A stretch of DNA of 64,000 bases, from positions 1-64,000 of the forward strand of contig NZ_GG665867.1 in assembly GCF_000160115.1 (NCBI RefSeq), given 5' to 3'. The notes beneath the pieces are model-generated. The model was not told where the DNA came from. It did not search any database and saw only the letters and a list, made by a program, of their open reading frames with translations. A program made the translations under genes and the position numbers. This document shows, one piece after another, positions 21,236 through 29,524 of this stretch. How positions within the stretch are numbered: position 1 is the stretch's first letter; each line of letters starts with the position of its first letter. Source of the stretch: Shuttleworthella satelles DSM 14600 (GTDB lineage Bacteria > Bacillota > Clostridia > Lachnospirales > Lachnospiraceae).

Positions 21236-21659
21236 CTCATTCTCCCTCCGCGCCTGTACAAAGTGTACAAGTGAAGCCGCCATTTTTATGCTGATTGCAT
21301 ATACTCATCCCAAGTCTAATACAAAGTGCGCAGATTGGAAAGAAGATTTTCTCTCTTTCTTATGCATGTTTACTGGTATTTGGGGACACTCTGACTCGCA
21401 AGCGCTTTTTTGTTTTCAAGTCAAGTCCAAACTCCCAAAAGTTGATTTTTCGCCCTCTTACACAAAACGTCCGTTTGTTTTTCGCCCCACAAAGGACTCG
21501 TTTCCGAGCCCCTCAGATGTGGATAATGTGGATAAGTCCGTGTATAAGTCCATTTTTCGGGCTTTTGGAGATCCCTTCCTGTGGATAATTTTCCTCTCCC
21601 GGGAAAGTCGGCCTTTTCTTTTCCGGCAGGTTGAATCAATTCTTGTGCAGGCTGATGAT
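21236..21659. other. A+T-rich intergenic region with DnaA boxes
   Basis: About 420 bases upstream of the PucR-type regulator that are clearly more A+T-rich than the genes around them. Besides the three DnaA boxes listed separately I see no supported gene. A 223-codon plus-strand frame covers the region but looks like chance. Confidence 0.6.
21518..21588. promoter_or_regulatory. cluster of three perfect DnaA boxes
   Basis: The nonamer TGTGGATAA (reverse of the DnaA box TTATCCACA) occurs at 21518-21526, directly again at 21527-21535, and at 21580-21588. All three are perfect and point the same way. A fixed 9-mer is expected about once per two windows of this size on both strands together, so three within 71 bases is not chance. 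A weaker copy (TGTATAAG) lies at 21541. Confidence 0.8.
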
Positions 21660-21890
21660 TTACAGTTTGTCCTCCCTTCCCGCTTGACAGATTGCGTGCA
21701 ATCCCACTTCAAACAAGATCAGAGATTCTCCCACGTATTCGATCGTCTCCTTGCAGCCCGGAACCTTAGCAATCAACTGATCGGCGAAATCAAAAATGGT
21801 TTTTGTGCTTTTTTGCGCGATCCCCTTCGCTTTGATATATTCATTTCCGGAGGAAGGAATCGTGATAAAAGCCACCTGGGAATTTGCCAT
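21660..21890 (-). CDS. small hypothetical protein (76 residues)
   Basis: The minus strand reads MANSQVAFITIPSSGNEYIK and on to ICQAGREDKL. The composition is protein-like, with mixed charge and two likely helices, and a GAGGG lies close before the ATG (spacing shorter than ideal). I do not recognise a family. It may be a gene remnant: it begins like an internal strand of a larger fold and lies in a region otherwise without genes. Confidence 0.35.
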   Translation of the reverse strand: MANSQVAFITIPSSGNEYIKAKGIAQKSTKTIFDFADQLIAKVPGCKETIEYVGESLILFEVGLHAICQAGREDKL

Positions 21891-22032
21891 GTCCCTCAGA
21901 AACAAAAAAGGGGCCGTGGAATAAGGAAGGTCCGGCTGCCCCATCCGCAGTTGCGTTGACTCTTACATCGAATCAATATCTGCGATATGAGGCAAGCCGC
22001 TTTCACATACTCCACAGCCCCTCAGCGTTTTC

Positions 22033-23259
22033 TTATAAAACGCGGCGAACAGCCAGAATCGGCGCGTAGTTCGCATTGATATAGGTGATTCCCTTGCTGG
22101 GATTTAAGGCGTTGATAATCTTACCGCCGCCGGCATAGATGCCGACATGGCCGCTGTAGCATACGATGTCGCCCACCTGCATGTCAGAAGTGGATACCGC
22201 GCGTCCCACGCTCCTGTCGGCGGAAGAAGAATGAGGAAGGCTGATTCCAAAGTGCTTGTAGACAGAGAGCACGAAGCCGGAGCAGTCTGCGCCGGACGTC
22301 AGGCTGGTGCCTCCCCATACATAGGGGTTCCCGACGAACTGAGCCGCATAGGCGACAACAGCCGCTCCACTGGCAGAAGCCTCAGACTCGCTTGAGACAG
22401 AGGTCTGCGCCTGGCTGCTGCTGGCTGCAGTCGTGGTTCTCTGGCTTGTCCCTCTTCTGACAGATGTCTTCCTGGAAGCTGCCTCGGCAGCCTTCTGAGC
22501 CGCCTCCTGTTCAGCCTTCTGTCTGGTGACCGCCGCCTCGACCGTCTCTCCGTAGTTGTAATGGGTGTCAACGTCTACATAGTCATTGGAGACGAATCCC
22601 TCTGTGTCCTTACCGTCCACACTGGCGCGAACCTTGATCCAGCCATCTGCCTGCTTGGAGAGATCAATGCCGGTCACTACCGTGTCCTTGGCGAATCCGG
22701 ACAGGATGTCCGCGTCCAGGCTGGCGTCCGCGCGCAGGCGCAGGCCGTTCTCCCTGACCTTGACATCCGTCGTCTGGGCATTCTTGCAGGTCTGCTCATC
22801 TCCCACCGTAATGCCATCGGCCTTCACATAGCCGTTGACGTCGCCGGAGCTGATATGAAGCCAGCCATTCTCCTCTGCGTCAACTGTCATCGCGTTGTTA
22901 TTGTAGAGATAACCGACCAGGCGGGCATTGTCATCAGCGCTCTCTCTGACATTGATCACAGAATCCGTATGAGCGATTCCAACCTTGGAATATAAGGTCT
23001 TGTTCACCGCGGAGCTTGCAACCATATCTGTCTGGTTACTGCTGACCGTCGCCTCCGTAGACATAGAAAGCATGCTCATCAGGGAGGCAGACACACCGGA
23101 CAGGCTTCCCTGACCAGACTCCTTGCTGGTCTCCAGAGCCTGATCTACCGTCGTATCCTGCAAAGTCGCCGCCTGGGATGGGAGTCCCGCGCCGGCAACG
23201 ATTGCGGAGCCTGCAGCGACAATTGCCATTGTCTTCACTGTTTTACGATTTGCATTCAT
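22033..23259 (-). CDS. secreted NlpC/P60 endopeptidase with two SH3 domains
   Basis: A cell-wall hydrolase, expected to cut stem peptides of peptidoglycan. The 408 residues start with a Sec signal peptide (cleavage likely near GLPSQA-ATLQD, residue 30). Two bacterial SH3 domains follow (about 88-152 and 163-231), then an Ala/Gln/Ser-rich linker (240-295) and the NlpC/P60 domain (298-408) with catalytic Cys326 (GADCSGF), His371 (SGHVGIY) and Asn383. It stands alone behind a consensus promoter. FtsEX, encoded next in the same direction, activates enzymes of this class in other bacteria, so a working link is possible. Confidence 0.94.
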   Translation of the reverse strand: MNANRKTVKTMAIVAAGSAIVAGAGLPSQAATLQDTTVDQALETSKESGQGSLSGVSASLMSMLSMSTEATVSSNQTDMVASSAVNKTLYSKVGIAHTDSVINVRESADDNARLVGYLYNNNAMTVDAEENGWLHISSGDVNGYVKADGITVGDEQTCKNAQTTDVKVRENGLRLRADASLDADILSGFAKDTVVTGIDLSKQADGWIKVRASVDGKDTEGFVSNDYVDVDTHYNYGETVEAAVTRQKAEQEAAQKAAEAASRKTSVRRGTSQRTTTAASSSQAQTSVSSESEASASGAAVVAYAAQFVGNPYVWGGTSLTSGADCSGFVLSVYKHFGISLPHSSSADRSVGRAVSTSDMQVGDIVCYSGHVGIYAGGGKIINALNPSKGITYINANYAPILAVRRVL

Positions 23260-23341
23260 CTATACAACCTCACTTTAGGCTATCTTCATCTGTTACGATA
23301 TGACTGCTATAAATATTACATTTATATTACGCACGAGTTTT

Positions 23342-23370
23342 ATTATAGAGACCTGCCCTCCACCTGTCAA
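23342..23370 (-). promoter_or_regulatory. consensus promoter of the NlpC/P60 gene
   Basis: Minus-strand TTGACA at 23365-23370, exactly 17 bases, TATAAT at 23342-23347. Both hexamers are perfect. The start of transcription would be near 23335, giving a leader of about 75 bases before the ATG at 23259. Confidence 0.85.
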
Positions 23371-23482
23371 GTTCAGGCCGCGCTCTTTCGATCCCGCTTT
23401 TCTTTCGCCGAAGATGCCCACAATTCTAAGGCTTTTACGGGAAAATGCCTCCTCATCACTTCGACATTGTCCTCTTGTTTTG

Positions 23483-23499
23483 TGTGAACTATTTGTGAA
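23483..23499. promoter_or_regulatory. direct repeat TGTGAA-N5-TGTGAA, WalR-box-like
   Basis: Two TGTGAA hexamers separated by five bases lie about 113 bases upstream of the NlpC/P60 promoter. The layout (hexamer, five bases, hexamer) is that of the WalR box, TGT(A/T)A(A/T/C), though the fourth base is G. WalR controls cell-wall hydrolases in low-GC Gram-positives. The match is suggestive only. Confidence 0.3.
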
Positions 23500-23518
23500 C
23501 TTGACCATGAAGGAATTG

Positions 23519-24367
23519 TTACAATTTTTCTGTCCGTCGGATTTTCCCATCCTCGATACTGACTCTTCCCTCTTTGTAGAGATGTCCGACCGCCCTCTTG
23601 AAGGCATTTTTCGAGAGACCTGTCTCCCGTCGAATCACTTCAGAGGAGGCCTTCTCCGTAAAGGGCAGGACACCCGCGTAGGATTCCAGCAGCCGTAGAA
23701 TCGCCTCGGCGTCCTCGCCAATGGTCTCGTAGGACTTGCCCCGGATCGAGACGTCCAGTTTACCATCTCTTTTGACCCCGGTCACCCGGCAGCTGATCTG
23801 ATCCCCGATTCGCAGCTGCCTTGCGTCCTCATGGCGGGGGATCATCGCGGAATAGATATCGTCAACCGCAACAAAGGTGCCGAAATCACGGCTGAATTCG
23901 TAGACTCTGGCCCTGACTTCATCTCCCGCCTGATAGGGGGAATCCGAGCGCAGCATGGGATAGATCTCCTTCATGGAGGCGGCCAGCCTCTGGGACTTGT
24001 CCACATAGACGCGGGCCAGGATCTGGTCTCCTGCCTCCACCCTGCCCAGCATCTGTCGGTAGGGCAGCAGCAGATCCTTCTCCAGGCCCCAGTCTAAGAA
24101 AGCGCCGATCTTCGTCAGCTCCTTAACCTTCATAGGAGCGAACTGACCCACCATGGCCAGCGGTCTGGCCATAGTCGCGATCAGTCGGTCGCTGGAGTCT
24201 TTATATAAGAAGACATCCAGCGAATCTCCCTGCCCAATCCCCTGAGGAACCTGCTTGGCGGGCAGAAGGACCCGCTCCTGATCCTTCGTCCCCTCCGCCA
24301 GATAGGCTCCGAAATCCACCAGCTTGACCAGAGTCAGCCGGTTCACCTTTCCCAATTCCATCTTCAT
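23519..24367 (-). CDS. CvfB-family S1 RNA-binding protein
   Basis: The 282 residues match the CvfB plan: S1-like domains in a row (VNRLTLVKLVDFGAYLAEG; VKELTKIGAFLDWGLEKDLL; VRARVYEFSRDFGTFVAVDD) and a C-terminal winged helix (LPFTEKASSEVIRRETGLSK). CvfB binds RNA and affects virulence-factor expression in Staphylococcus; the role here is unknown. The ATG overlaps the stop of the thioesterase gene. A second ATG two codons in has a better-spaced GGAG, so the true start may be 24361. Confidence 0.9.
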   Translation of the reverse strand: MKMELGKVNRLTLVKLVDFGAYLAEGTKDQERVLLPAKQVPQGIGQGDSLDVFLYKDSSDRLIATMARPLAMVGQFAPMKVKELTKIGAFLDWGLEKDLLLPYRQMLGRVEAGDQILARVYVDKSQRLAASMKEIYPMLRSDSPYQAGDEVRARVYEFSRDFGTFVAVDDIYSAMIPRHEDARQLRIGDQISCRVTGVKRDGKLDVSIRGKSYETIGEDAEAILRLLESYAGVLPFTEKASSEVIRRETGLSKNAFKRAVGHLYKEGRVSIEDGKIRRTEKL

Positions 24368-25101
24368 TTCTCCTCTCTGCGGCTAAACTCAACCAGGCAG
24401 TAAACCTCTCCCTGCGGGGACGTCATCAGGGCCTGGATCTTATTTTCCCTTTTCTCCTGCCCCGGCTCACAGCTCATCTTTAACTGCAGCAGGTCTCCCC
24501 GCATCGCCTGTTTCTTGTATTCCACCCGGATCAAACCGATCGCGTAATCCGCCGGCAGTTCTTTCCAGGCCGCCGCCACGAAATGGGTGTTGTTCATGTG
24601 ACCGTTGCTGTCCAGCTGTAGGGAGTTTACAGCGAATTCATAGCGCTCGAAAAAATGCTCCATCGGCCGGATCTTCCGGGAGGGCCAGGGATAATCGATG
24701 GCTGGCTCCTGTCCGTAATCTCTGATCATTTTGTCCGGAATCCGGGATGGAAGCATGCGCCGCAGGTCCATATATACCCAGATACTGTTGACCCGGGCGT
24801 AGATGCTGCCGTCCTCGCGGACAAGCAGCATATTGCGCATGCCAAACATACCCCGAAAGCGATATCCCCAGGTCTTAAGGGTCAGGCGGTCCCCGATATA
24901 GGGCGTACTGCCTTCCAGCGCCAGCTGATAATCTGTGACAAACCAGCCGCAGCCGACCCGCTTCAGATAGCGGATATCATAGCCCAGATCCTGGGAGTGA
25001 AAGGTGGCTGCATCCTGCAGGAGATCAAAGAGGGCAGGCAAGGTCAGATACCCGTCCTGGTCCACCTGCGAGTAGCGGATTCTTACACTCATCTCATACA
25101 T
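24364..25101 (-). CDS. acyl-ACP thioesterase
   Basis: Releases fatty acids from acyl carrier protein. The 245 residues make two hot-dog folds: the first with RYSQVDQDGYLTLPALFDLL and LKTWGYRFRGMFGMRNMLL, the second with LDSNGHMNNTHFVAAAW, the usual Asn/His active-site region. Length and layout match the bacterial FatA/FatB-like family common in gut Clostridia. I start at MYEMSVRIRY (ATG at 25101, GGGGAG upstream); TTG two codons earlier is possible. It overlaps neither neighbour by more than a few bases and lies between yfbR-like and cvfB genes in one operon. Confidence 0.92.
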   Translation of the reverse strand: MYEMSVRIRYSQVDQDGYLTLPALFDLLQDAATFHSQDLGYDIRYLKRVGCGWFVTDYQLALEGSTPYIGDRLTLKTWGYRFRGMFGMRNMLLVREDGSIYARVNSIWVYMDLRRMLPSRIPDKMIRDYGQEPAIDYPWPSRKIRPMEHFFERYEFAVNSLQLDSNGHMNNTHFVAAAWKELPADYAIGLIRVEYKKQAMRGDLLQLKMSCEPGQEKRENKIQALMTSPQGEVYCLVEFSRREEK

Positions 25102-25103
25102 AA

Positions 25104-25721
25104 TCAATCTCTCCCCAGAAGCTGGTCTAAGGTCTTTCCATAGGAGGGCAGGAAAACATCTACGAAGTCAGAGACCTCAGGATAATCCGCAGCCATCCTT
25201 TGAACCGCTGCCCAGATGGATTCCTTGGCCGTTCGAAACTCCCGGTTGCCGGCCTCTTCCTCCTCCATGCACTTGATCAAAGCGGAGAGCTTGTCCGCCG
25301 CCTTCACCAGCTTTCTCATATAGATCTCCTCGGCATCGTCGCCGCCGAAGAAAAGATCCTCATAGTCCTCCCTCAGGTCCTCAGGGAGAAGGTCAAGCAG
25401 TCTTTGCTCTGCTCTGATCTCTACATCCTTATAGGCGTTCAGGATCTGCTCATCTCCGTACTTGACCGGCGTGGGCATATCCCCGGTAATAATCTCGGAC
25501 GCGTCATGGTAGAGGCCGACCAGGGCCGCTCTCTCGGCATCGACATGATGGCCGTGGCGGCGATTGGCCAGGACACAGAGAGCATGAGCGATGACAGCCA
25601 CATCCAGGCTGTGCTCGCTTAAGGTCTCCTCGCGGGCATTTCTCATGAGCGCCCAGCGCTCAATATATTTCATTCGGGACAGGGTCGCGAAAAAATGAGA
25701 CCCTTTCTTCTTTGACTCCAT
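25104..25721 (-). CDS. YfbR-like HD-domain 5'-deoxynucleotidase
   Basis: The 205 residues have the HD hydrolase order: Arg28 and His37 (ETLSEHSLDVAVIAHAL), His72-Asp73 (GLYHDASEIITGDMPTPVKY) and a later Asp in KAADKLSALIKC. That pattern, with the DMPTPVKY segment, is that of YfbR, which removes phosphate from deoxynucleoside monophosphates. I start at MESKKKG (ATG at 25721, AGGAGGT five bases upstream). The frame stays open upstream only because it crosses the tRNA-Gln gene. Confidence 0.92.
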   Translation of the reverse strand: MESKKKGSHFFATLSRMKYIERWALMRNAREETLSEHSLDVAVIAHALCVLANRRHGHHVDAERAALVGLYHDASEIITGDMPTPVKYGDEQILNAYKDVEIRAEQRLLDLLPEDLREDYEDLFFGGDDAEEIYMRKLVKAADKLSALIKCMEEEEAGNREFRTAKESIWAAVQRMAADYPEVSDFVDVFLPSYGKTLDQLLGRD

Positions 25722-25768
25722 ATGGCACCTCCTCACTTCCTTATCACGCACGGATACTTTCAGCGAAA

Positions 25769-25798
25769 AGACCCCGCCGATGCAGATCGACGAGGTCT
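25769..25798 (-). terminator. terminator of tRNA-Gln
   Basis: On the minus strand AGACCTCGTCGAT pairs with ATCGGCGGGGTCT (G-U pairs included) around CTGC, then TTTT. It lies just after tRNA-Gln and before the yfbR-like gene. Confidence 0.7.
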
Positions 25799-25807
25799 TC
25801 CATAGAG

Positions 25808-25879
25808 CTGGCCCACAAGGATTCGAACCTTGAAATGACGGAGTCAGAGTCCGCTGCCTTACCGTTTGGCTATGGGCCA
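25808..25879 (-). tRNA. tRNA-Gln (CTG)
   Basis: Minus strand. Acceptor TGGCCCA pairs with TGGGCCA, discriminator G. The anticodon loop is CTCTGAC, so the anticodon is CTG. The T-arm reads CAAGGTTCGAATCCTTG. CCA is not encoded. It has its own promoter and terminator, so it is a single-gene unit. Confidence 0.95.
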
Positions 25880-25911
25880 ATGTCTGAGCGCTTGAAAACT
25901 CAACAATGGAT

Positions 25912-25940
25912 ATATTACCCAAGAGCCCTGCGGAAGTCAA
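25912..25940 (-). promoter_or_regulatory. tRNA-Gln promoter
   Basis: Minus-strand TTGACT at 25935-25940, 17 bases, TAATAT at 25912-25917, about 33 bases before the tRNA. Confidence 0.75.
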
Positions 25941-26016
25941 GCGGGAATTTTCGGTGGACAGTTGACAGCGGACTTTCAGTGAATTTTCCGCGGGCAGCAG
26001 TAGCGGGTTGCGCCTC

Positions 26017-26670
26017 TCAGCCTTGTTTCTGCGCGTCCAGAACCAGCTCCCCATCCACGATCCCGTAGCTGATGGGGTCGCCCTCCTGCATCCGGGCCTG
26101 TCCGCCCGTCATATCCCGGATCTGATCCTCCAGGTCCCGCAGGCCTGCCGGATCTGTCAGCAGCTCAAGCTCCACAGCCTGGGCGAAGGCCTGAGACAGA
26201 AGGGGGAGGGACTTCTCTGCGATCAGATGCTCGATCCGTCCGTAATCGCTGTATCCGAGAGACAGTCGAAGGGGAATCCCCTCCTTCTTCTCCATGAGAC
26301 GGCTGGCTTCCAGTCCCGCCTTTGACGCGTCCGTATAGGCTCGCACCAGGCCTCCCGTGCCGAGCAGCGTCCCGCCGAAATAGCGGGTCACTACCAGACA
26401 GACATCGGTCACTTCCCGCGAGATCAAAAGATCCAGCATAGGCCGTCCCGCCGTCTGCGCCGGTTCTCCGTCATCAGAGCAGTGCATGAGCGGATTGGGT
26501 TCTCCGATGATATAAGCGGAGCAATTATGCCTGGCGTCCCAGTATTGCCTCTTCATATCGGCGATGAAGGCCTGCGCCTCCCCGACGGAGCTTGCGAAAG
26601 CCACATGCGCGATAAAGCGGGATTTCTTTCGCTCAATTTCCGCCTGGCCGCCCTGGTAAATAACCTTCAT
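26017..26670 (-). CDS. YigZ / IMPACT family protein
   Basis: The 217 residues start MKVIYQGGQAEIERKKSRFI and contain the family signature ISREVTDVCLVVTRYFGGTLLGTGGLVRAYTDA in pieces (RYFGGTLLGTGGLVRAYTDA), with DDGEPAQTAGRP before it, and a ferredoxin-like second domain (YSDYGRIEHLIAEKS). The N-terminal domain resembles domain IV of elongation factor G. The bacterial function is not settled. The ORF extends upstream, but homologous sequence begins at this Met. It is divergent from the PBP gene. Confidence 0.9.
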   Translation of the reverse strand: MKVIYQGGQAEIERKKSRFIAHVAFASSVGEAQAFIADMKRQYWDARHNCSAYIIGEPNPLMHCSDDGEPAQTAGRPMLDLLISREVTDVCLVVTRYFGGTLLGTGGLVRAYTDASKAGLEASRLMEKKEGIPLRLSLGYSDYGRIEHLIAEKSLPLLSQAFAQAVELELLTDPAGLRDLEDQIRDMTGGQARMQEGDPISYGIVDGELVLDAQKQG

Positions 26671-26786
26671 AAGATCATTTTCTTTCTGATATAATGTGAT
26701 TACATGGTCAAAAGGCAGTCTCCACAGAGGGCTTCCTCTCAAGTGAAGGCATGACCTTATGACATCCGCATCGCAGTGTAGCAACA

Positions 26787-26801
26787 ATGAACTTTGTTCA
26801 T
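26787..26801. promoter_or_regulatory. small dyad upstream of the PBP gene
   Basis: ATGAAC-TTT-GTTCAT, a perfect dyad with a three-base centre in the divergent region between yigZ and the PBP gene. It could be an operator or a leader stem; there is no further support. Confidence 0.3.
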
Positions 26802-26857
26802 GATAGCAGGGGGGGATATCGTCTGACAAGGCATTTGCCTCTCCATGAGGTGACTCA

Positions 26858-29449
26858 ATGAATTACGGCAAGGATAAAACTTCTGCCCGCGTCCGTCAGA
26901 TCTCTCAGAGAAAAGGTCGTGTCGGCCATCACTTTTTGCTGGTCTTTAGCCGCACGATCTTAATCAGCCTTCTGGTCCTGCTGGTCATTGCCGGCCTGGG
27001 CGGCGTCATCTATATCCGGCACCTGATTCAGAAGCTGCCCGACACAGCTTCTGTCAATATCAGCCCCAGCGGATTCAAGTCTGTCATTTTAGACCAGGAA
27101 GGGCATGAGCTGGACAGCCTTGCCGCGTCCGGCGCCAACCGCACCTATGTGACGATCGACAAAATCCCTGATTCTGTTCAGAAGGCCTTTATCGCCATTG
27201 AGGACGAGCGCTTCTACAGCCACCACGGCGTTGATTACCAGGGCCTCATGCGCGCTCTTGTCACCGGCCTTCTCTCCGGCGGTTCCAAAATGCAGGGGGC
27301 TTCGACCATCACTCAGCAGCTGCTGAAGAATAACTACTTCACCGGTTGGACGGCAGAGCAGTCCCTCAAGGCTAAGTTTGACCGCAAGATCCAGGAGCAG
27401 GTTCTGGCCACCCGGATTGAACAGGTCACCAGCAAAGACATCATCCTGGAGAACTACCTCAACACCATTAACCTGGGTCAGAGTACGCTCGGCGTCGAAG
27501 CGGCCAGCCAGCGCTATTTCGGCAAGTCGGTCTCCGACCTGAATCTGTCCGAGAGCGCGGTTCTCGCGGCGACTACCAAGAATCCGACCCGCTATAATCC
27601 GATCACGAATCCCGATCAGAATGCCGGCCGCCGCAAGCTGGTGCTCAACTACATGCTCAAGGATCATTTCATCGACGACGACGCTTACAAAGCAGCCCTG
27701 GAGGATGACGTCTATCCCCGGATCGCTGCGAACAACGAGGCGGCATCCGCCTCCCGGACGGTCAGCTCCTATTTCACAGACGCTCTGACCGATCAGGTGA
27801 TTCAGGATCTGGTCGACCAGGCCCACTACTCCGAGGCGGAGGCTTACAAGATTCTCTACAGCGGGGGCCTGACCATTTACTCCACCCAGGACGCGCAGAT
27901 CCAGAAAATTGCCGATGAAGAAGTCAACGAGGCCTCCAACTACTCCGGCAAGCCCAAGTACTCTTTTTCCTACCGTCTCACGGTGACCAAGGCCGACAAG
28001 AGCAACCAGAATTACTCAGATCAGACCATGCTCTCCTATTACCGGTCCTCCAATCCCAATTACAATCTTCTCTTTGCCAATCAGGAGGCTGCCCAGGCCG
28101 CCATTGACCAGTACAAAAAGGACATCATGGAGGAGGGAGACAGCATTGCCGAGGGCAATGAGAAGATCACCTTCACCCTCCAGCCCCAGGTTGCCGTCAC
28201 TGTCATGGACCAATCCGACGGCAGGGTCCTGGCTCTGGTGGGCGGCCGCGGCGACAAGACAGGCAGCAAGACCCTCAATCGCGCCAGCAAGGTGACCCGG
28301 CAGCCCGGTTCTACCTTTAAGATCCTCGCCGCCTATGCGCCAGCCCTGGACGCCGCCGGCAAGACTCTGGCCACGGTACAGGATGACGCCCCCTACAAAT
28401 ACAAGAACGGCTCTTCTCTGCAGAACGCCGACCGGACCTACCGGGGCATGACCACCTACCGAGAGGCCATCGTGCAGTCCATCAATATCGTGACGGTCAA
28501 GGCGCTGACCGAGATCGGGACCGATCTGGGCTTCCAGTACATCAAGAAATTCGGCTTCAGCACCATCTCCGATAAGGATAACACCCAGGCTCTGGCCATC
28601 GGCGGCATCACTTACGGAGTCACCAACATGGAGTTGACCGCCGCCTACGCCGCCATCGCCAACAAGGGCTCCTACATCCGTCCCCACCTCTACAGCAAGG
28701 TCCTAGACCGGGACGGCAAGGTCCTCCTCTCTCAGGAGACGCCCAGCCCCCAGCAGGTCATCAAACCGACCACCGCCTGGCTTCTGACCAATGCCATGCA
28801 GGACGTCATGACCAGAGGCACCGGAAAGGACGCCAATATCAAGGGCATCACCCTGGCAGGCAAAACCGGCACGACCAATGATGAGCGCGACTATCTCATG
28901 GAGGGCTACTCCGGCTACTACACCGTTGGACTCTGGGGCGGTTACGATGACAACTCCCCCCAGACCTCCTCCACCTACAGCAAGAAGATCTGGAAAAAGA
29001 TTATGTCTCGCATTCACGAGGGCAAGTCTGATCGAAGCTTCGATATGCCCCAGGGAATCACACAGGCCTCCGTCTGCTCTGTCTCCGGGAAGCTTCCTCT
29101 TCCCAGTATCTGCAACGCTGACCCCAGAGGAAGCAAGATCATCAAGGAGTATTTCGCTGAGGGGACGGTTCCCACGGACTACTGCGACCGTCACGTCAAG
29201 GTCGATATCGACATCCGCACCGGCAAAATCGCGGCCTCTGGAACCCCTGCCGATCAGATTGTCAGCGGCATCTTCATCAAGGACGGCTCAGCCCATACCC
29301 CTGACGCGGCCTATGCCATCTCCTCCGCCGCCTTAAACGGGACTGCTCCTTCACCCAAGTTTCAGTTCGAGATGCCCGCGCAGTCTGACACGCAGACAGA
29401 GGAGGGCCAGGCTTCCTCTTCCGGCGGAGAAGGAAGCCCGACCCCCTGA
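26858..29449 (+). CDS. class A penicillin-binding protein (PBP1A-like)
   Basis: A bifunctional peptidoglycan synthase. Residues 1-25 are cytosolic and basic, a membrane anchor spans about 26-54, the GT51 glycosyltransferase has its catalytic Glu115 in IEDERFYSHHGVDYQG and STITQQLLKN, and the transpeptidase has Ser485 and Lys488 (QPGSTFK), the SIN triad (VQSINIVTVK) and KTG (669-671). A Ser/Gly-rich tail ends the protein. GAGGTGA lies 4 bases before the ATG. It is the only plus-strand gene between 5 and 48 kb and is followed by a convergent glutamine synthetase gene. Confidence 0.96.
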   Translation: MNYGKDKTSARVRQISQRKGRVGHHFLLVFSRTILISLLVLLVIAGLGGVIYIRHLIQKLPDTASVNISPSGFKSVILDQEGHELDSLAASGANRTYVTIDKIPDSVQKAFIAIEDERFYSHHGVDYQGLMRALVTGLLSGGSKMQGASTITQQLLKNNYFTGWTAEQSLKAKFDRKIQEQVLATRIEQVTSKDIILENYLNTINLGQSTLGVEAASQRYFGKSVSDLNLSESAVLAATTKNPTRYNPITNPDQNAGRRKLVLNYMLKDHFIDDDAYKAALEDDVYPRIAANNEAASASRTVSSYFTDALTDQVIQDLVDQAHYSEAEAYKILYSGGLTIYSTQDAQIQKIADEEVNEASNYSGKPKYSFSYRLTVTKADKSNQNYSDQTMLSYYRSSNPNYNLLFANQEAAQAAIDQYKKDIMEEGDSIAEGNEKITFTLQPQVAVTVMDQSDGRVLALVGGRGDKTGSKTLNRASKVTRQPGSTFKILAAYAPALDAAGKTLATVQDDAPYKYKNGSSLQNADRTYRGMTTYREAIVQSINIVTVKALTEIGTDLGFQYIKKFGFSTISDKDNTQALAIGGITYGVTNMELTAAYAAIANKGSYIRPHLYSKVLDRDGKVLLSQETPSPQQVIKPTTAWLLTNAMQDVMTRGTGKDANIKGITLAGKTGTTNDERDYLMEGYSGYYTVGLWGGYDDNSPQTSSTYSKKIWKKIMSRIHEGKSDRSFDMPQGITQASVCSVSGKLPLPSICNADPRGSKIIKEYFAEGTVPTDYCDRHVKVDIDIRTGKIAASGTPADQIVSGIFIKDGSAHTPDAAYAISSAALNGTAPSPKFQFEMPAQSDTQTEEGQASSSGGEGSPTP

Positions 29450-29524
29450 TTCAATTCTTGTCAAATCTGTCGCCAGAACACTTTATCCCGCGGGAATGCA
29501 GGGCACAGTGCCCCTGTGACCGCC

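Noticed and set aside
21288-21959. A 223-codon plus-strand ORF across the DnaA-box region
   Set aside because: It has no ribosome site, overlaps a more protein-like minus ORF, and has an odd composition rich in Phe, Ser and Arg. It exists because the A+T-rich DNA lacks stops in one frame.
21236-22032. A replication origin at the DnaA boxes
   Set aside because: No dnaA, dnaN, rpmH or gyr genes are near, and gene direction does not change across the site, as it would at a bidirectional origin.
25104-26054. A 316-residue version of the HD-domain protein
   Set aside because: The extra N-terminus is read through tRNA-Gln and its promoter; a strong ribosome site lies before the Met at 25721.
28016-28687. 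A 223-codon minus ORF inside the PBP gene
   Set aside because: It is antisense to a well-supported PBP with intact catalytic motifs; G+C-rich third positions leave the opposite strand open.
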